Assembly (NCBI RefSeq): GCF_025464955.1
Contig: NZ_JAODNM010000124.1
Span: 124,001 to 188,000, forward strand
Direction of reading: 5' to 3'
Source: Amycolatopsis sp.
GTDB taxonomy: Bacteria; Actinomycetota; Actinomycetes; Mycobacteriales; Pseudonocardiaceae
Length of the DNA stretch: 64,000 bases
Shown: positions 27,526-35,527 of the stretch, in pieces
Layout of the letters: every line of letters starts with the position of its first letter
Position numbering within the stretch: position 1 is the stretch's first letter
Made by a program: the position numbers and the translations under genes
Notes under the pieces: model-generated
Seen by the model: the letters and a program-made list of their open reading frames with translations, nothing else
Database searches by the model: none
Told to the model about the DNA's origin: nothing

Positions 27526-28434
27526 CTAGTGGAACGGCAGGTGGATGTCGTTACCCGACAGCACGTTGATGTCGGCGTGGTTGGCGATGTCGCCGACGTT
27601 GCCGATGTCGTTGCCGACCCCGCTCGCGACGTCGTGGACGGTGGTCACCGCACCCGAGTGGTCGGCGATGTCGCCGACGTGGGCGGTGACGTCGCCGACG
27701 CTGTGCTCGATGCCGCTGGTCATGCCGCTGACGTTGCCCGCGACGTCGCCCGCGAGGTGGTTGACGTCGACGCCGCCGACGTGGCTGACGTCGATCCCGC
27801 CGACATGCAGCGAGCTGGTCAGGTCGCCGACCGAAGAGCTGAGACCGTTGACGGCCGAGGTGAGGTCAGGGGCGTGGCCGAGGGTCGAGGTCAGGTTGCC
27901 CGCGACGTCGCCCGCGAGGTGCGTGGCGGAATCGGGGCTCAGGGCGCTGGGAGCGTCGGTGCCGTAGTGCTGGTCACCGAAGGCGCCGGTGAGGCTGCTC
28001 TCAAGGCCGGCGAGCGGGGTCGCGTCGAGGCTGTGGGTCAGGTCGCCCAACTGCGAGAAGTCGCCGGTGAGGCCGCCGGCGAGCGTGGTGACGCTGGCGA
28101 AGGTGTTCGTGACAGTGGTCTCGGCACCCGAGGCGCCGAAGCCCTGGGTGAGCGCCTTCAGGCTCTCGATGGCACCCGCCTGGCCGACGTCGGGGAGGCT
28201 GTTGGTCAGCTGGTCGGTGAGGCCGTTGGTCAGCTCGCCGCCGAGCGGCGCGAGGTGGTCGACCTGCGCGTAGTCGAGGACCAGCGGGACGACCTCGTGC
28301 ACGTCCGCGGCACTGATGTCACCGAGGCCGGCGGCGGCGAGCGCGCGCTCGGGGTCGAGCGCGAAGGCGGTGCGCGCCGCGGCGTCGTTGAGCAGGTTGA
28401 GAGCGAAGTCGTGCAACGTCTGGACGGGGTCCAT
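27526..28434 (-). CDS. iniB: IniB-like low-complexity protein
   Basis: The 302-residue protein has a compact N-terminal domain of about 60 residues (starting MDPVQTLHDFALNLL) found in IniB proteins, then a low-complexity region rich in Gly, Asp, His, Thr and Val with HVGGVD-type repeats. Its function is unknown, though it is always first in the isoniazid-inducible operon. AGGAG-type sequence precedes the ATG. The opposite strand is open because of the repeats and is not coding. Confidence 0.85.
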   Translation of the reverse strand: MDPVQTLHDFALNLLNDAAARTAFALDPERALAAAGLGDISAADVHEVVPLVLDYAQVDHLAPLGGELTNGLTDQLTNSLPDVGQAGAIESLKALTQGFGASGAETTVTNTFASVTTLAGGLTGDFSQLGDLTHSLDATPLAGLESSLTGAFGDQHYGTDAPSALSPDSATHLAGDVAGNLTSTLGHAPDLTSAVNGLSSSVGDLTSSLHVGGIDVSHVGGVDVNHLAGDVAGNVSGMTSGIEHSVGDVTAHVGDIADHSGAVTTVHDVASGVGNDIGNVGDIANHADINVLSGNDIHLPFH

Positions 28435-28745
28435 GGAGGTTCTCCTGCAACTGTGTTCTGGGGATCAAGGATGCGGGCACAGGGTGCCGTTGCTGGTGAA
28501 GACGTTAGGGAAAACTTCGCCCCCGGCACATCGGGGTTGACTCCGAGTCGCACTGCGGACCCTCGTTGGGGGAAGTATCTTGACCCCATAGGGGATTAGG
28601 GGCTCAAATATCCAACCGTGCGTTGTGTTAGAAACCAGTGCCTAGTTCGAATGGGTGAAGTTGGACAAGGGCAGCGCCAAGTCCCCTAGGAGTACCAGCA
28701 GTGCGCCCCACACCGGCATCGACGCCCTGAGGAGGAACCCGCCGC
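28435..28745. promoter_or_regulatory. Divergent promoter region between iniB and Hsp70-like gene
   Basis: This 311-bp gap has no gene. It contains the palindrome CCCCATAGGGG at 28584-28594, followed by a further AGGGG run, next to TTGACC. This is a candidate site for the LuxR/IniR-like regulator encoded downstream. No clear terminator is present. Confidence 0.45.
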
Positions 28746-29558
28746 ATGCCGTACGTGCTCGGTATCGACATCGGAACCTCCCATACCTCCGCCGCGATTC
28801 GCACCCTGGGTGCCGAGACCTGGTCCGAACCGGTCGCGATAAAGCTGGGTGCGCGTTCCATGATCGCCCCATCGGTGCTCTACCTGGACGAAGACGGCTA
28901 TTTGCTCACCGGTGAACGCGCCTGGGAAGCCGGCGCGCAATTACCGGAACGTCTTATCACCGGCTTTCACGAACGAATCGGCGACGACGTTCCGGTAGTG
29001 GTCGCCGGTGAACCTCTCACCCCGGAATCGCTGAGCGCCGTCGTCGCCGGGTGGATCGTCGAGCAGGTCGCGCGGACTCAGCGCGGGTCGGCGGCGGCCG
29101 TCATCCTGACCCACCCCGGCGACTGGGGCCCGTACCGCTGCGGTGTCCTCCTGAAGGCTTTACGTGACGCCGGAATCCAGAATGTCACAGCGACCCCGGG
29201 TCCGCTGACCGCGGCGGGCGCGGCGGCGTTGGCCTGCCGTCAGTGGGACGACGCCGAGGGCGACGCGGCCGAAACGACGTTGCTCCCGCGGATCACCACC
29301 GGTCCAGGGGCCGTCCCGCGGCCCGAACGACCGCCCGTCGACATCACACCCTTCCCCTTGCCGGAGAAGAAGACCGGGCTGAAGTTCTTCGGCGGTTACC
29401 GGGGTAAGTTCGCCCCGGCAGCGGTGGTCGCGGCCGCGATCGCCGGACTGTTGTTCAGCTTCGAAGGCCAGGTGACGAGCGCGTCCTCCCCGATGAAACC
29501 CCACGGTTCCGCGTCCCCGCAGACAGCGGCGACCTGTCCGGCCGGACGTGTGTGTTGA
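28746..29558 (+). CDS. Truncated membrane Hsp70-like protein
   Basis: The 270-residue protein starts with the Hsp70/actin-fold phosphate motif GIDIGTSHTSAA. It continues through the first ATPase lobe to about residue 165 (PGPLTAAGAAALAC). The second lobe (GGGTxD region) and the substrate-binding domain are missing. Instead there is a Pro-rich linker and one hydrophobic helix (about 222-240) with a short exterior tail. GAGGAGG precedes the ATG. It overlaps the LuxR gene by 7 nt, so the pair is coupled; a sensing role at the membrane is inferred. Confidence 0.8.
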   Translation: MPYVLGIDIGTSHTSAAIRTLGAETWSEPVAIKLGARSMIAPSVLYLDEDGYLLTGERAWEAGAQLPERLITGFHERIGDDVPVVVAGEPLTPESLSAVVAGWIVEQVARTQRGSAAAVILTHPGDWGPYRCGVLLKALRDAGIQNVTATPGPLTAAGAAALACRQWDDAEGDAAETTLLPRITTGPGAVPRPERPPVDITPFPLPEKKTGLKFFGGYRGKFAPAAVVAAAIAGLLFSFEGQVTSASSPMKPHGSASPQTAATCPAGRVC

Positions 29559-32017
29559 CCACGACGACGCCCGAGCAGCTCTTCCACCCCGCCGTTCGCC
29601 CCCTGCTGGAACAGATCACCGGCAGGCCGGGCGACGGCCTTCGAGTCGCCATCGCGGCTCCCGGCGGTTACGGGAAGAGCGCAGTCCTCGGCGCGCTGGA
29701 ACGCTGCTACCGCGACGCCGGCGTCGACGTCGTCGACGCCGCGACGCTGTTGAGCGGCGGAGCGAACCCGGACGCGGCTGTCCTTATCGACGACGCGCAC
29801 CAGCTCAGCGAAAGCGCGTTGCACCGCTTAGGGGACCTCGCGGCGGGAGGCCTGCCCAGGCTCGTTCTCACGCACCGCACCCGTCCGCGCTCCGCCACGC
29901 TGAAGACGTTGACCGAGAGTATGGAACCGGTCCTGCTCTCCCCGCTGGACGCGGCCCAGGTGCGGCGGTTCACGGCGGCGCTGACCGGCGAATCGCCGTC
30001 GACGGCAATCGCGGCCAAGCTGCACCTGCGGACGGGGGGCGTGCCCAGGTTCATCGAACGGCTGATCACCGGGACTGCGCGAGCCAGCCAGGAGTTCCGC
30101 GCGGACCTCGAGGCGCTCGACCCGGATGTCCTGAGGTTCCTGGTCGCGTCCGAAGCCGGCGCCGGCCGCAACCTCGACCTCCTGTGCTCGCTGCTCGACA
30201 CCGACCGAGCCGGAGTGTCCGCGATCATCGACGACGCGCGGGCCACCGGGATGCTCGGTACGGACGGCGAGCTGGTGCCGCTCGCGGAGGAGGCCGTGCG
30301 GACGCTCAGCGCCGTCGACAGGCGGCTCGACGTGCTGCAACAGCTCGTCGAACTCCAGCTGCGGCACGAACAGCCGGTCCTCGAACTCGCCACTTCGCTG
30401 CTGGGCACCGGTATCGCCGGGGTGATGGTCGCCGCGGGGTTCGAAACCGCGGCGTACGAAGCCTTGCCGCTCGACGCGACGTTGGCGTCGACGCTGTTCG
30501 AGGCCGCCGCGGAAGCCGGTCGCCCGGCGGGTGAGCTCGCGTCCGGCTGGGCTCGCGCGGCGGCGCTGTCCGGTGATCTCGACACCGCACTCCGACTCAG
30601 CGACGGCCTTCTGACCAGGGACGATCCAGCCGAGCGCGCGGTCGGCGCCACCGTCGCGGCCACCGTACTGGCCCACCGGGGCGAGCTGACCCGCTGCGCC
30701 GAGCTGTACCAGTGGTCGGCCGACGGGTCCTCCCTCGCGTTCGCCGCGATCGGACTGTTCGGCACCGGCAAGGCGGAATCCGCCCGCGCCCTGCTCGCCG
30801 CTCCGGCACCGCGGGCCGTCCCGACCTTGCTGGCGGGCGCGGCGACGCGGATGGCCGAGGGCGTCGGCGATTCGGTGTCCGGCAGCGCGACCGACGCCTT
30901 GTCGACTCTGCTGGGCGCGGCGGCGATGCTGGAACCGGCGGGCACGTCCGCGCTGCTGCCGGACGCGCCGGCGGCGCTGGCCGCGATCGTCGCCCTGCAT
31001 TCCGGCGAGCTGCGGCTGGCGGAGTCGGTGCTCACCCCGGCGTTGGCGGCGGGTACCGGCGGCAAGCTGCTGGCCGTGCGGCAACGACTGCTGCTCGGGT
31101 GGACCGCGATGACCGCCGGCGAGTTGGGCATCGCGGCGTCGCAGGCCCAAGTCGTCCGGGAGACTACTGCGAAACTGGAACCGCGCGACGAACTCTTCCT
31201 CACCGCGATGGAACTGGGGCTGGCGCGGCGCAACAGCGACATCCCAGGCATCCGGCGGGCGTGGGAGAACGCGTTCGACGCGGTCATGCGGCACCGGATG
31301 AACCTGTTCACCCTGCTGCCGCTGGGCGAACTCGTCATCGCGGCCGCCAGGTGCGGCGAACACCCGAGGCTTTCCAGGCACCTCGAACAGGCCAGAACGC
31401 TGCTGGCCGAGCTCGGCAACCCTCCACTGTGGACGGTTTCACTGCACTGGAGCGAGCTGCACGCGGCGATCACCATGGAGGACAACGCGGCCGCCGAACG
31501 GCATCTCGCGGCGCTGGCCGGCACGGCCGACTTCAGCCACTACAGCGCCATTCTGTTCGGCGCGGCGCGGAGCTGGCTCGCCGTCCTCGGCGGCACGGCC
31601 GATCCCCAGGAGGTCGTGGCCACCGCCGGCGAGCTGCACGACCTCGGCCTGCGGTGGGACGCGGCCAGGCTGGCCGGGCAGGCGGCGATCCGGACGTCGG
31701 ACCGCAAGGCGATGGTGATGCTGCTGGAAGCGGCGCGGCAGTTCCAGGGCCGCAGCAACTCGGGCAACACCGGCAACGCCGAGAGCGCGAACGCCGCCGC
31801 CGACGCCAGCATCCTCAGCGAGCGCGAACAGGAGGTCGCGCGGCTCGTGGTGGACGGGCTGACCTACAAGCAGGCCGGCGACAAGCTGTTCATCTCCGGC
31901 AAGACCGTCGAACACCACATGGCCCGCATCCGCGCCAAACTCGGCGCCGGCGACCGCCGCGAACTCCTCGCCACCCTGCGCGAACTCCTCGATGCCCCGA
32001 ATCGCGTCGAAGGGTGA
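29552..32017 (+). CDS. LuxR-family STAND regulator, IniR-like
   Basis: The 821-residue protein has an N-terminal AAA/STAND ATPase (Walker A APGGYGKSA, Walker B VLIDDAHQL), a long helical repeat middle and a C-terminal LuxR/GerE HTH (LSEREQEVARLVVDGLTYKQ). The size and position beside iniBAC match mycobacterial IniR, which activates iniBAC in response to free trehalose; equivalence is inferred. The start GTG lies inside the Hsp70-like gene. Confidence 0.87.
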   Translation: MLTTTTPEQLFHPAVRPLLEQITGRPGDGLRVAIAAPGGYGKSAVLGALERCYRDAGVDVVDAATLLSGGANPDAAVLIDDAHQLSESALHRLGDLAAGGLPRLVLTHRTRPRSATLKTLTESMEPVLLSPLDAAQVRRFTAALTGESPSTAIAAKLHLRTGGVPRFIERLITGTARASQEFRADLEALDPDVLRFLVASEAGAGRNLDLLCSLLDTDRAGVSAIIDDARATGMLGTDGELVPLAEEAVRTLSAVDRRLDVLQQLVELQLRHEQPVLELATSLLGTGIAGVMVAAGFETAAYEALPLDATLASTLFEAAAEAGRPAGELASGWARAAALSGDLDTALRLSDGLLTRDDPAERAVGATVAATVLAHRGELTRCAELYQWSADGSSLAFAAIGLFGTGKAESARALLAAPAPRAVPTLLAGAATRMAEGVGDSVSGSATDALSTLLGAAAMLEPAGTSALLPDAPAALAAIVALHSGELRLAESVLTPALAAGTGGKLLAVRQRLLLGWTAMTAGELGIAASQAQVVRETTAKLEPRDELFLTAMELGLARRNSDIPGIRRAWENAFDAVMRHRMNLFTLLPLGELVIAAARCGEHPRLSRHLEQARTLLAELGNPPLWTVSLHWSELHAAITMEDNAAAERHLAALAGTADFSHYSAILFGAARSWLAVLGGTADPQEVVATAGELHDLGLRWDAARLAGQAAIRTSDRKAMVMLLEAARQFQGRSNSGNTGNAESANAAADASILSEREQEVARLVVDGLTYKQAGDKLFISGKTVEHHMARIRAKLGAGDRRELLATLRELLDAPNRVEG

Positions 32018-32037
32018 GCAGCACGGATGATGTCCCC

Positions 32038-32262
32038 ATGCAGAGCGAACCCATCGACGTCCCGATCACCGGCGAGCCCATCCGCCTCGGCCAGTTCCTG
32101 AAGCTCGCCGGCCTCGCCGAGGACGGTTCGCACGTCAAGGACCTCCTCGACGCCGACCTGGTGACCGTGAACGACGAGCCGGAGATCCGCCGCGGACGCC
32201 AGCTCGTCAATGGCGACGTCGTCTCCGTCGGCCCCGAGCGCCGCCGCGTCATCCTGTCGTAG
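32038..32262 (+). CDS. Small S4-domain RNA-binding protein
   Basis: The 74-residue product is essentially one S4 domain: IRLGQFLKLAGLAEDGSHVKDLL, then VTVNDEPEIRRGRQLVNGDVV. Such YbcJ/YaaA-like proteins bind structured RNA, often ribosomal. The ATG at 32038 fits the family length; a GTG at 32014 overlapping the LuxR stop is an alternative. Confidence 0.85.
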   Translation: MQSEPIDVPITGEPIRLGQFLKLAGLAEDGSHVKDLLDADLVTVNDEPEIRRGRQLVNGDVVSVGPERRRVILS

Positions 32263-32410
32263 CGCCGCGGCTGGAATGACCGTCGTGGATCGAAATCCGC
32301 GCGGTTCGGAATCAGCCGGCTACTCCATTCAGGGCCGGCCGAACTGGCGACACCGATCCGATATGTAACCGCCGTAACAGAGCTCTCCAACGCCGCGACA
32401 TCGCATCATC

Positions 32411-32955
32411 ATGGTGGCCGTCCCCGCGTTGGCAACGCTTGGAATCGGGGTGTCTGTTGGTCATTCCATAACCCCAGCGGCCGCACCGCCCCCGGCAACG
32501 GTCACCGTCACCGCGCCCGCAGGCACGGCGATCCCAGCGGCGAACCCGCCGACATCCATTTCCGCAACAACCCCGAACCCGCTCGACGGAAACAACTCGG
32601 CTCCTACAACATCACCATTGTTCCCGGCTATTCCGTGCCTATCGGCGAGACCGCCCCGACACAGCCGCAGTTTGTCCATGGAAATGGATCCGGAGACCTC
32701 TACTTGGATCCGACCTTCGCGACTTTGGCGCGGTCGGAGCCACGAACAAGATCTTCAGGTTGGCCGGAAACGCCGCCCCCGACCTATCAGGCGTGCAAGT
32801 CGACCACGCTTTTCGCCACCTCGATGCCCAGTGTCACCGGATCCACGTTCTGCCTGTCCGAGCAGGGCCGCATGGCCGGCGTGACCATGGCCGCCACTTC
32901 GCACACCGCCGGCGAACCCGACACGCTCAGCGTCATCGTCTGGCAGGACTCGTAA
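32411..32955 (+). pseudogene. Frameshifted remnant of a secreted protein
   Basis: The first frame encodes a signal-like N-terminus (VAVPALATLGIGVSVGHS) and an Ala/Pro/Thr region up to LDGNNS. A second frame continues with SYNITIVPGYSVPIGETAP and ends in TYQACKS...TTFCLSEQGRMAGVT...LSVIVWQDS, a pattern of small actinobacterial secreted proteins with two paired Cys. Restoring one G near 32600 joins the first two parts. In the middle, a third frame (GATNKIFRLAGNA, about 32735-32775) fits better, implying two further shifts. The frames agree with decay rather than one sequencing error. Confidence 0.6.
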
Positions 32956-33004
32956 CCCGGACGTAGGCAGCACCGCCGTGCCCGCCTCCAGCTTCTACCG
33001 AAAG

Positions 33005-33040
33005 GGCCCTCTGAGCCGCGTCTCCGCAGCTCAGAGGGCC
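33005..33040. terminator. Strong hairpin terminator
   Basis: GGCCCTCTGAGC at 33005-33016 pairs perfectly with GCTCAGAGGGCC at 33029-33040 around a 12-nt loop. It lies 49 nt after the pseudogene stop and 160 nt before the accessory block, and could work in both directions. It marks the approximate left edge of the lower-GC region. Confidence 0.75.
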
Positions 33041-33201
33041 TTCGGCGGACCTTCGGGGAGGTCTTTCGAACCCAATACCCGAGGTTCAACGGTTGCTGAA
33101 TATGGTGACGAAGCAGACACCCGACGGTAAGTCCCCAAGAAGTACCGACAAGCGGCGTACACAGCAGGCGACCTCGGCTGGGACCGTCTGAAGTGGTAGC
33201 G

Positions 33202-33765
33202 CTAGCCAGCCAACAGTCGTCCGGCTCCCGTGACGTTGACCCGCCATCGAACCATCTCAACACTGCAACCGTAGTCAACTGCCGCCTGATCGAAGGACTT
33301 GCGACGCTTCGCCAGCCCCCAGGCGGCCTTAGCCGGGATCAGCAGGGCTCCAGCGAGGTAGTTAGCTTCGTCCTCAACGTCGGGGTTCCAGTTGCGACAC
33401 CCGCGATGGTCCAACATCGGAGCACTCGGATGGAGCAAAAGCCCATGCGAGAGTTCGTGGGTGACGTTGCTGACCTGGCGGCCCGGCGAGTGCGCGTCGT
33501 TGTGAACGATAGCCCGCTCGGAACCGAAGAAAACGGTCACTGCGGACATCGCCTGAGACTCGATTCCCTGAAGAACGTCGACAGCATCCCCAAGGCCAGG
33601 AACGACTCTCGCGGCAGCCAACTCCGACAAGGTCATGACCGGTATGGCCAGATGTTCCGCAAGGATTATCGGATCAAGCCGGGCATACACACCGACACCG
33701 ACTTCTTCGCGCACGTCCAACGCCAGCCGCTCGGCTTCGGCCTTGAACCCCCTCCGAAACGTCAC
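33202..33765 (-). CDS. ImmA/IrrE-family metallopeptidase
   Basis: The 187-residue protein has the zinc motif HELSH and a downstream EDEANYLAGALLIP glutamate helix, typical of ImmA/IrrE proteases. In mobile elements such enzymes cleave the partner XRE repressor and so induce the element or defence genes. It lies 7 nt after the XRE gene in the same direction. A substrate-binding or DNA-binding C-terminal segment is present (VEMVRWRVNV). Confidence 0.88.
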   Translation of the reverse strand: MTFRRGFKAEAERLALDVREEVGVGVYARLDPIILAEHLAIPVMTLSELAAARVVPGLGDAVDVLQGIESQAMSAVTVFFGSERAIVHNDAHSPGRQVSNVTHELSHGLLLHPSAPMLDHRGCRNWNPDVEDEANYLAGALLIPAKAAWGLAKRRKSFDQAAVDYGCSVEMVRWRVNVTGAGRLLAG

Positions 33766-33772
33766 TCGATCA

Positions 33773-34126
33773 TCACGCCTCTCGCAACGCCTGGTAGGTG
33801 GCCCTCACGACCTTCTCCATCGCGTCGGCTGCTTGTGGACTGAGGTTCCGATCGGCACGGAGGTAGGTGGAGATCATCGCGACCGAATCAGCGTTCGGCT
33901 TCCCGTGCACTCTGACCACGAAGTCGTCAGCGCGCAGCCCCGCCCAGTCGACGAGGGCGGCCAAGCTGTCGACATCAGGGCGTTTGCCCTGAGCAAGCCG
34001 GGTCAGGGTTGACTGGCTCACATTGGCCTGAGCAGCTACGTCCTTCCACAGCAAGTTTCGTCTCGCGCGCTCGGTGTCGAGGGCAGCGAAGAAGGCGCCA
34101 GCATCGAACCATCCCCGATCAGCCAT
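33773..34126 (-). CDS. XRE-family helix-turn-helix repressor
   Basis: The 117-residue protein has an HTH at about residues 27-56 (WKDVAAQANVSQSTLTRLAQGKRPD) and a short C-terminal helix pair. It is co-directional with the ImmA-type protease, forming an ImmR/ImmA-like switch. It is divergent from the 41-aa gene and CBASS; the dyads at 34150-34223 are its likely operators. Confidence 0.86.
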   Translation of the reverse strand: MADRGWFDAGAFFAALDTERARRNLLWKDVAAQANVSQSTLTRLAQGKRPDVDSLAALVDWAGLRADDFVVRVHGKPNADSVAMISTYLRADRNLSPQAADAMEKVVRATYQALREA

Positions 34127-34149
34127 ACGACCACCTTTCGATAAGTGAG

Positions 34150-34223
34150 CCCTGGTTGCACTCTTGAAACCAGGGTGCTAACGTCGTTTCGACAGTAGAC
34201 GACCGCTTGCATTCTAGCAAGCG
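34150..34223. promoter_or_regulatory. Two inverted repeats in the XRE divergent promoter
   Basis: CCCTGGTT (34150-34157) pairs with AACCAGGG (34168-34175), and CGCTTGC (34204-34210) pairs with GCAAGCG (34217-34223). Both lie between the XRE repressor gene and the rightward 41-aa gene, so they are good candidate operators. Each dyad has a different sequence, which may mean two regulators or one promoter and one operator. Confidence 0.5.
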
Positions 34224-34268
34224 CCGGTTCGGGTGCGATCACGCACCTCAACAGAGAGGACGCAGAGC

Positions 34269-34394
34269 ATGGCAGGGAAGACCTCCGGGGGTAAGCGAGG
34301 GCGCAGTGCCTCGACAGGGAAGTTCGTCAAGCAGTCAACAGTGCGACGACACCCCGGCACTACCGTCAACGAGAGCACCGGCAAGAAGAAATAG
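34269..34394 (+). CDS. Small basic protein (41 aa)
   Basis: The reading frame encodes 41 residues with many Lys, Arg, Ser, Gly and Thr, from MAGKTSGGKRGRSAST to VNESTGKKK. It has a ribosome site (GAGAGGA) 9-11 nt upstream and lies right after the operator region, so it is probably expressed. Such short basic proteins are common next to XRE/ImmA pairs in actinobacterial elements; function unknown. Confidence 0.65.
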   Translation: MAGKTSGGKRGRSASTGKFVKQSTVRRHPGTTVNESTGKKK

Positions 34395-34406
34395 CACGGG
34401 ATGACG

Positions 34407-34464
34407 ATCAGAGGTCGACTTGTTCGCGAGACCGATCTTTCTTGCGGGCAAGTCGACCTCTGAT
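34407..34464. terminator. 16-bp perfect inverted repeat before CBASS
   Basis: ATCAGAGGTCGACTTG (34407-34422) pairs perfectly with CAAGTCGACCTCTGAT (34449-34464), leaving a 26-nt loop. It begins 12 nt after the 41-aa gene stop and may end that transcript. It could also be an operator or recombination site for the CBASS genes. Confidence 0.5.
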
Positions 34465-34636
34465 TGCACTAGATCCACGCAGTGCCGATAGAATATTCGG
34501 TAGCTTAAATAGAAATGATGATCTACTTCACAAGTATGAGATAATAGGAACATCAGAAAGCCTGGTTGCGCAACGACACTCCAAAAGTGACTCGACCTGG
34601 ATGAACCCGCACAGCAGGCAAGGTGAACAACGCGAC

Positions 34637-35527
34637 ATGACAACACTTGAAGAAAAACTGGCCGGCTGGACGGGAATCTCAAGCCCGACCGAGCAGGATA
34701 AACAAGACCGTACCGAGCGTATGATTCGTGAAGCCATCGAGGCTCATGCAGCGTTCGAGGGCTACGACATAGAGGTCTACGTTAAGGGATCCTATGCCAA
34801 CAAGACCAACGTGCGTGCTGACAGTGACGTCGACGTCGCTGTCAAGTGCAATGAACTTATGTACTACGAAGAGCAGGAGCCGGGAGTGAAGCCCGCCGGA
34901 ACTCCGTACACCGGAATTTGGACCCCATCCTACCTGCGTTCGGAGTTGAAGAAAGCTCTCGTTGCCAAGTTCGACGACCAGGTAGATGACTCGGGATCAA
35001 CTGCGTTCAAGATTAATTCGAGCACTGCGCGGGTAGACGCTGATGTCGTCCCTTGTTTCAATTATCGCTACTACTTTGCTTCGGGAGGCCATCTCAGCGG
35101 CGCCAGAGTTTTCAAGAACGACGGTAGCAGTCTGGAAAACTACTCCCAGCAGCAGCTTGACAAGGGGAACGCGAAGGACGGCCGAACCAACAGCGACTAC
35201 AAGAAAGTAGTCCGTATCATGAAGCGCGTCGAGAACCTCATGGTGGAGAACGATGTCCATCGGGCAGTTCCGTCCTTCTTTATGGAGTGCCTTGTTTACA
35301 ACTGCCCAGATGAGATTTTCCGTCGCTCGACGTGGACGGATGCTGTGAAGGGTGTTATCTCCCACGTCTGGGACAACCTTGATGGCGATGAGCCAACAGA
35401 CAATTCTGAGCGATGGGTTGAAGCAAACGACGTTAAGTATCTCTTCCACAGCGCTCAGGACTGGGACCGCAAGGACGGCAGGGACTTTGCGCAAGCCGCC
35501 TGGAGCCATCTGGAGCTTGACAAGTGA
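34637..35527 (+). CDS. CBASS cyclic-oligonucleotide synthase (CD-NTase)
   Basis: The 296-residue protein shows the CD-NTase active site: GS at 51-52, ANKTNVRADSDVDVAV with catalytic Asp64 and Asp66, and a third Asp in ARVDADVV (about 134-136). On phage infection such enzymes make cyclic di- or trinucleotides that trigger an effector. It overlaps by 4 nt the Cap15-like effector, giving a minimal type I CBASS. The ATG at 34637 follows AAGGTGA; upstream in-frame starts exist but lengthen the protein without motifs. Confidence 0.88.
   Translation: MTTLEEKLAGWTGISSPTEQDKQDRTERMIREAIEAHAAFEGYDIEVYVKGSYANKTNVRADSDVDVAVKCNELMYYEEQEPGVKPAGTPYTGIWTPSYLRSELKKALVAKFDDQVDDSGSTAFKINSSTARVDADVVPCFNYRYYFASGGHLSGARVFKNDGSSLENYSQQQLDKGNAKDGRTNSDYKKVVRIMKRVENLMVENDVHRAVPSFFMECLVYNCPDEIFRRSTWTDAVKGVISHVWDNLDGDEPTDNSERWVEANDVKYLFHSAQDWDRKDGRDFAQAAWSHLELDK

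Noticed and set aside
27475-28599. Plus-strand frame opposite iniB
   Set aside because: Valine/alanine/arginine-rich mirror of the repeated IniB coding region, with no start context or domain.
29707-31524. 605-codon minus-strand frame inside the LuxR gene
   Set aside because: Ser/Ala-rich shadow; the LuxR STAND protein on the plus strand is complete with HTH.
33041-33201. tRNA or att site at the left edge of the accessory region
   Set aside because: No tRNA-like cloverleaf or recognisable direct repeat could be found by eye; not claimed.
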